This document shows positions 62,265-64,000 of a DNA stretch of 64,000 bases, one piece after another (within the stretch, counting starts at the first letter, position 1; each line of letters starts with the position of its first letter). A program made the translations under genes and the position numbers. The notes under the pieces are model-generated. The model was not told the origin of the DNA and ran no database searches. It worked only from the letters and a program-made list of their open reading frames with translations. The DNA is from an uncultured Acetatifactor sp. (GTDB lineage: Bacteria; Bacillota; Clostridia; Lachnospirales; Lachnospiraceae): positions 22,784 through 86,783 of the forward strand of contig CATKXX010000009.1 of assembly GCA_949840935.1 (NCBI GenBank). The letters are read 5' to 3'.

Positions 62265-63584
62265 TTACTCCTTTGCGATTTTCTTCGCTACTACTACAAA
62301 CCTGCCGTCCTTCTCCTGGTAATCACAGGTGGAAAGCGTCAGCAGCTGGTCTCCGTACTCAGCAGTCACCCCTGTATCATAGTACGACATTTCTGCCATC
62401 TCCTGCATGTAGGAATTAAATTCCTGCTCACTGTTGACATCGATGAACTGATAATACTTAAAAGCTATCTCATCCTCGCTGTACACATGGGAACGGAACA
62501 CATACATTACCTGATAAGTCCCCTTCTCATATATAGTATCGAATTGGATATACGGATGTTCCTCATAATACTCCTCACTGCTGTACCTGTCCAGAGTCCC
62601 GAACATCTGGCCGCTTCTCATGTGGTGCCCGTATAATATGTAATTCGTGCTGGGCTCCAGCACGTTACAGTCCTTATCCATAAAAATCGACCCGTTCTTA
62701 TCATATTCCTGATTCAGGTTATGGTCAAGATAATATTCATTATCTGATGTCTGCATGACAGGATAATCTATATTTGTATCGTCAATTTTAATCCATCCGA
62801 TTAGCTTTTGGTTCTTATTTAATAAAATTTTAAATTCTTCCAATACCTCCCTGGGCTCCGAAGCGGCCTCATCCAGCGTATACTGCGGCGTCGCTGCCGG
62901 GACTGCCGGATTCCCCGCCGACGGCCTGACGTCCCGCAGGCTGCTGAGCGTCTCATAGGTACTCCCCGTCCTGTAATTAAAATAAGAATAAACTCCGAAA
63001 TATCCCAGGCAGGCCACCGCTGCCACACTGCAGAGCGCAATGATCAGCTTTCTGCGCTTCTCCTGTTTCCGAAGCTCCTCCAGAACCGCCTCATCTATCA
63101 CAGCCTCTCCTCCGGGCGCATCTGAAACGGCTGCCCTGCCGGATGTCCCTGCTGTCCCCGGCTTCAATCCGGTTGGCCCGGCGGTTCCCCTGCCGGATGC
63201 TCCTGCCGTTCCCGGCCTCGGGCCGGTTGGCCCGGCGGCTGCTTCCACGGATCCGGGCGGCTCCGCAATCCCCTTTCCGTGAGCCTTATCTCCGGTACCC
63301 TGCCGCTTTAACCCGCCGCGGCTTTTTCTGGCAGCCGTCGGATTCCCGGCAGCGACAGCCTTAAGCTGCTCCTCCACTTCATCCCTGAAATCCTGCCCCA
63401 GAAGCGTCATGAACCTGTATTTCCCCTTTTTCAGATCGGCCCTCAGCTGTTCCAGCTGCGCCTTATCCTGCAGATTTGTTTCCTTTCGAAGCTTATCTAT
63501 AAGCTCCTTATCATGCATGGCCCTTGCATAATCACTCTGGGTACGAAACTGCCTGCCCTCTACTACGTAAACCTTCTGCGCCAT
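62265..63584 (-). CDS. srtB: Class B sortase with a long cytoplasmic, collagen-like N-terminus
   Basis: A 439-residue transpeptidase that anchors surface proteins to peptidoglycan. The catalytic domain has YILYGHHMRSGQMFGTLDRY (His), LLTLSTCDYQEKDGRFVVVAKK (Cys and Arg) and the NIDYPVMQTSDNEYYLDHNL motif of class B. A single membrane helix at about 187-207 (LIIALCSVAAVACLGYFGVYSY) is preceded by about 185 cytoplasmic residues including a helical segment and a glycine/proline/threonine stretch with units like GPTGPRPGTAGASGRG. A normal SrtB is about 230 residues, so the extension is unusual. Start at 63584 has GGAAGG upstream. Confidence 0.93.
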   Translation of the reverse strand: MAQKVYVVEGRQFRTQSDYARAMHDKELIDKLRKETNLQDKAQLEQLRADLKKGKYRFMTLLGQDFRDEVEEQLKAVAAGNPTAARKSRGGLKRQGTGDKAHGKGIAEPPGSVEAAAGPTGPRPGTAGASGRGTAGPTGLKPGTAGTSGRAAVSDAPGGEAVIDEAVLEELRKQEKRRKLIIALCSVAAVACLGYFGVYSYFNYRTGSTYETLSSLRDVRPSAGNPAVPAATPQYTLDEAASEPREVLEEFKILLNKNQKLIGWIKIDDTNIDYPVMQTSDNEYYLDHNLNQEYDKNGSIFMDKDCNVLEPSTNYILYGHHMRSGQMFGTLDRYSSEEYYEEHPYIQFDTIYEKGTYQVMYVFRSHVYSEDEIAFKYYQFIDVNSEQEFNSYMQEMAEMSYYDTGVTAEYGDQLLTLSTCDYQEKDGRFVVVAKKIAKE

Positions 63585-63642
63585 ATTTCCTTCCCATGTA
63601 TTTGCTTATATTCAGACTGATTGCTACACTATCACATCTTCT

Positions 63643-63670
63643 ATTTTACTATATGTCGAAATTAATTCAA
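63643..63670 (-). promoter_or_regulatory. Promoter of the sortase operon (proximal)
   Basis: Minus-strand TTGAAT (63665-63670) and TAAAAT (63643-63648), spacer 16, 59 bases upstream of the srtB ATG. Confidence 0.55.
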
Positions 63671-63697
63671 GTATTTTATCAAGATATAGAGAAATAT

Positions 63698-63716
63698 TTT
63701 TCAAACACGCTCTAAG
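63698..63716. repeat. Dispersed 19-bp repeat, copy 2
   Basis: TTTTCAAACACG-C-TCTAAG on plus, matching 42320-42338 except for one base. It lies between the sortase promoter and an IS256-like remnant. Confidence 0.5.
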
Positions 63717-63804
63717 AAAGTGTAAAGTCCCGGCAATCTGGCAGACCTCACACCTTTTTCCATAACGCAATATATAGTGGCTGCCCACTGTTAACACTGC
63801 CTAC

Positions 63805-63813
63805 AGTATACCA
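63805..63813 (-). promoter_or_regulatory. Possible distal promoter of the sortase operon (extended -10)
   Basis: Minus-strand TGG-TATACT at 63805-63813 is a good extended -10 but lacks a clear -35 hexamer 17 bases upstream. It lies 220 bases from srtB. Confidence 0.35.
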
Positions 63814-63816
63814 CAA

Positions 63817-63930
63817 TCAGAATATAAAGTCTATCCTGTTGACAAGGTACTTTAGGGCATTATCGTTCTCAGGAAACGGGTCTTTGACACTTCTTTTTAA
63901 CATCATATCGCGAAAATCCTTTATCCAAGC
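63817..63930 (-). pseudogene. Remnant of an IS256-like transposase C-terminus
   Basis: A 37-codon minus-strand frame reads AWIKDFRDMMLKRSVKDPFP and continues with ENDNALKYLVNRIDFIF and a stop. The pattern of basic residues, then FP, D, N/D, AL and KYL resembles the C-terminal RKVTKxKxxFPxDDxLLKxLYL segment of IS256-family transposases. The fragment is preceded in frame by a stop, so it is a relic. The call rests on motif memory only. Confidence 0.35.
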
Positions 63931-63967
63931 CTAGTATGGCTTATTTTTTTGTCAATCTTTTGAAAAT

Positions 63968-63991
63968 AAAGCGTGCGCTTTTGTACGCTTT
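63968..63991 (-). terminator. Hairpin at the window edge, possible terminator of an upstream gene
   Basis: AAAGCGT and ACGCTTT form a seven-base-pair stem with a ten-base loop, followed on minus by ATTTTC. The gene it would serve lies outside the window. Confidence 0.4.
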
Positions 63992-64000
63992 GTGGTATGA

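Noticed and set aside
63585..64000. Possible c-di-GMP riboswitch before the sortase operon, by analogy with C. difficile surface proteins
   Set aside because: I looked for the conserved CACGCAAAGG-type core on the minus strand and did not find it.
1..64000. tRNA, rRNA and CRISPR
   Set aside because: No GGTTCGAATCC-type T-arm in a cloverleaf setting, no rRNA stretches and no regularly spaced direct repeats were seen on either strand.

Overview
The window looks like a chromosomal segment of an anaerobic Firmicute, most likely a Lachnospiraceae-type Clostridium. The support is strong AGGAGG-type ribosome binding sites, NfnAB electron bifurcation, Rex, formate-THF ligase, a Re-citrate-synthase-like enzyme next to NADP isocitrate dehydrogenase, a TepA/FtsK pair, BspA-like leucine-rich surface proteins with a class B sortase, and rather high GC in housekeeping genes. 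Almost every gene lies on the minus strand; only a DUF6512-like membrane protein and an ABC-F ATPase are on plus. I found no rRNA, tRNA or CRISPR.

Layout from left to right: (1) 1-6572, a GNAT fragment, pepF, an AraC regulator, trmD fused to a GNAT domain, rimM, a small conserved protein behind a terminator-bearing leader, and a glycine-rich lipoprotein. (2) 6954-9425, a DUF6512-like protein, a cluster of small hairpins, and pgi. (3) 9442-13933, an accessory block of DUF4253, Nudix, SUKH-DUF4303, a methyltransferase and an Rpn-type nuclease. The Rpn gene sits between two copies of the 3' end of rlmH, which suggests an integration at that site. (4) 13934-24209, rlmH, a zinc-ribbon membrane protein, nfnB, nfnA, a zinc-ribbon/TPR protein, fhs and ftsK. 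(5) 24322-37387, a large surface-polysaccharide operon lying between ftsK and tepA. Its distal genes look like a pathway for a CMP-activated keto sugar: cytidylyltransferase, HMGL-type aldolase, a ThDP enzyme (broken by a frameshifting deletion), a KdsC-YhcH fusion, a polysialyltransferase-like enzyme and UDP-GlcNAc 2-epimerase. (6) 37590-43777, tepA, two membrane-linked glycosyltransferase genes, yebC and a CBS-domain transporter-like protein. (7) 43871-48516, mazF without a visible antitoxin, alr, nnrD, a coiled-coil protein and rex. (8) 48707-54132, ABC-F and the icd/gntR/citrate-synthase operon. (9) 54327-63584, an intracellular-type subtilase and a sortase B operon with two giant LRR surface proteins. 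The right edge carries an IS256-like remnant.

The strongest leads are these. The polysaccharide operon is preceded by a near-consensus promoter whose -35/-10 spacer contains ten consecutive G, the arrangement used for phase-variable promoters elsewhere, and a hairpin terminator stands between that promoter and the first gene. The operon also encodes an unusual keto-sugar pathway in which an HMGL-type aldolase takes the place of a NeuB/KdsA-type synthase. Separately, the rlmH 3' end is duplicated around a single promoter-nuclease-terminator unit, which resembles the site chosen by SCC-type elements. These rest on reading the sequence alone; no database search or folding program was run.
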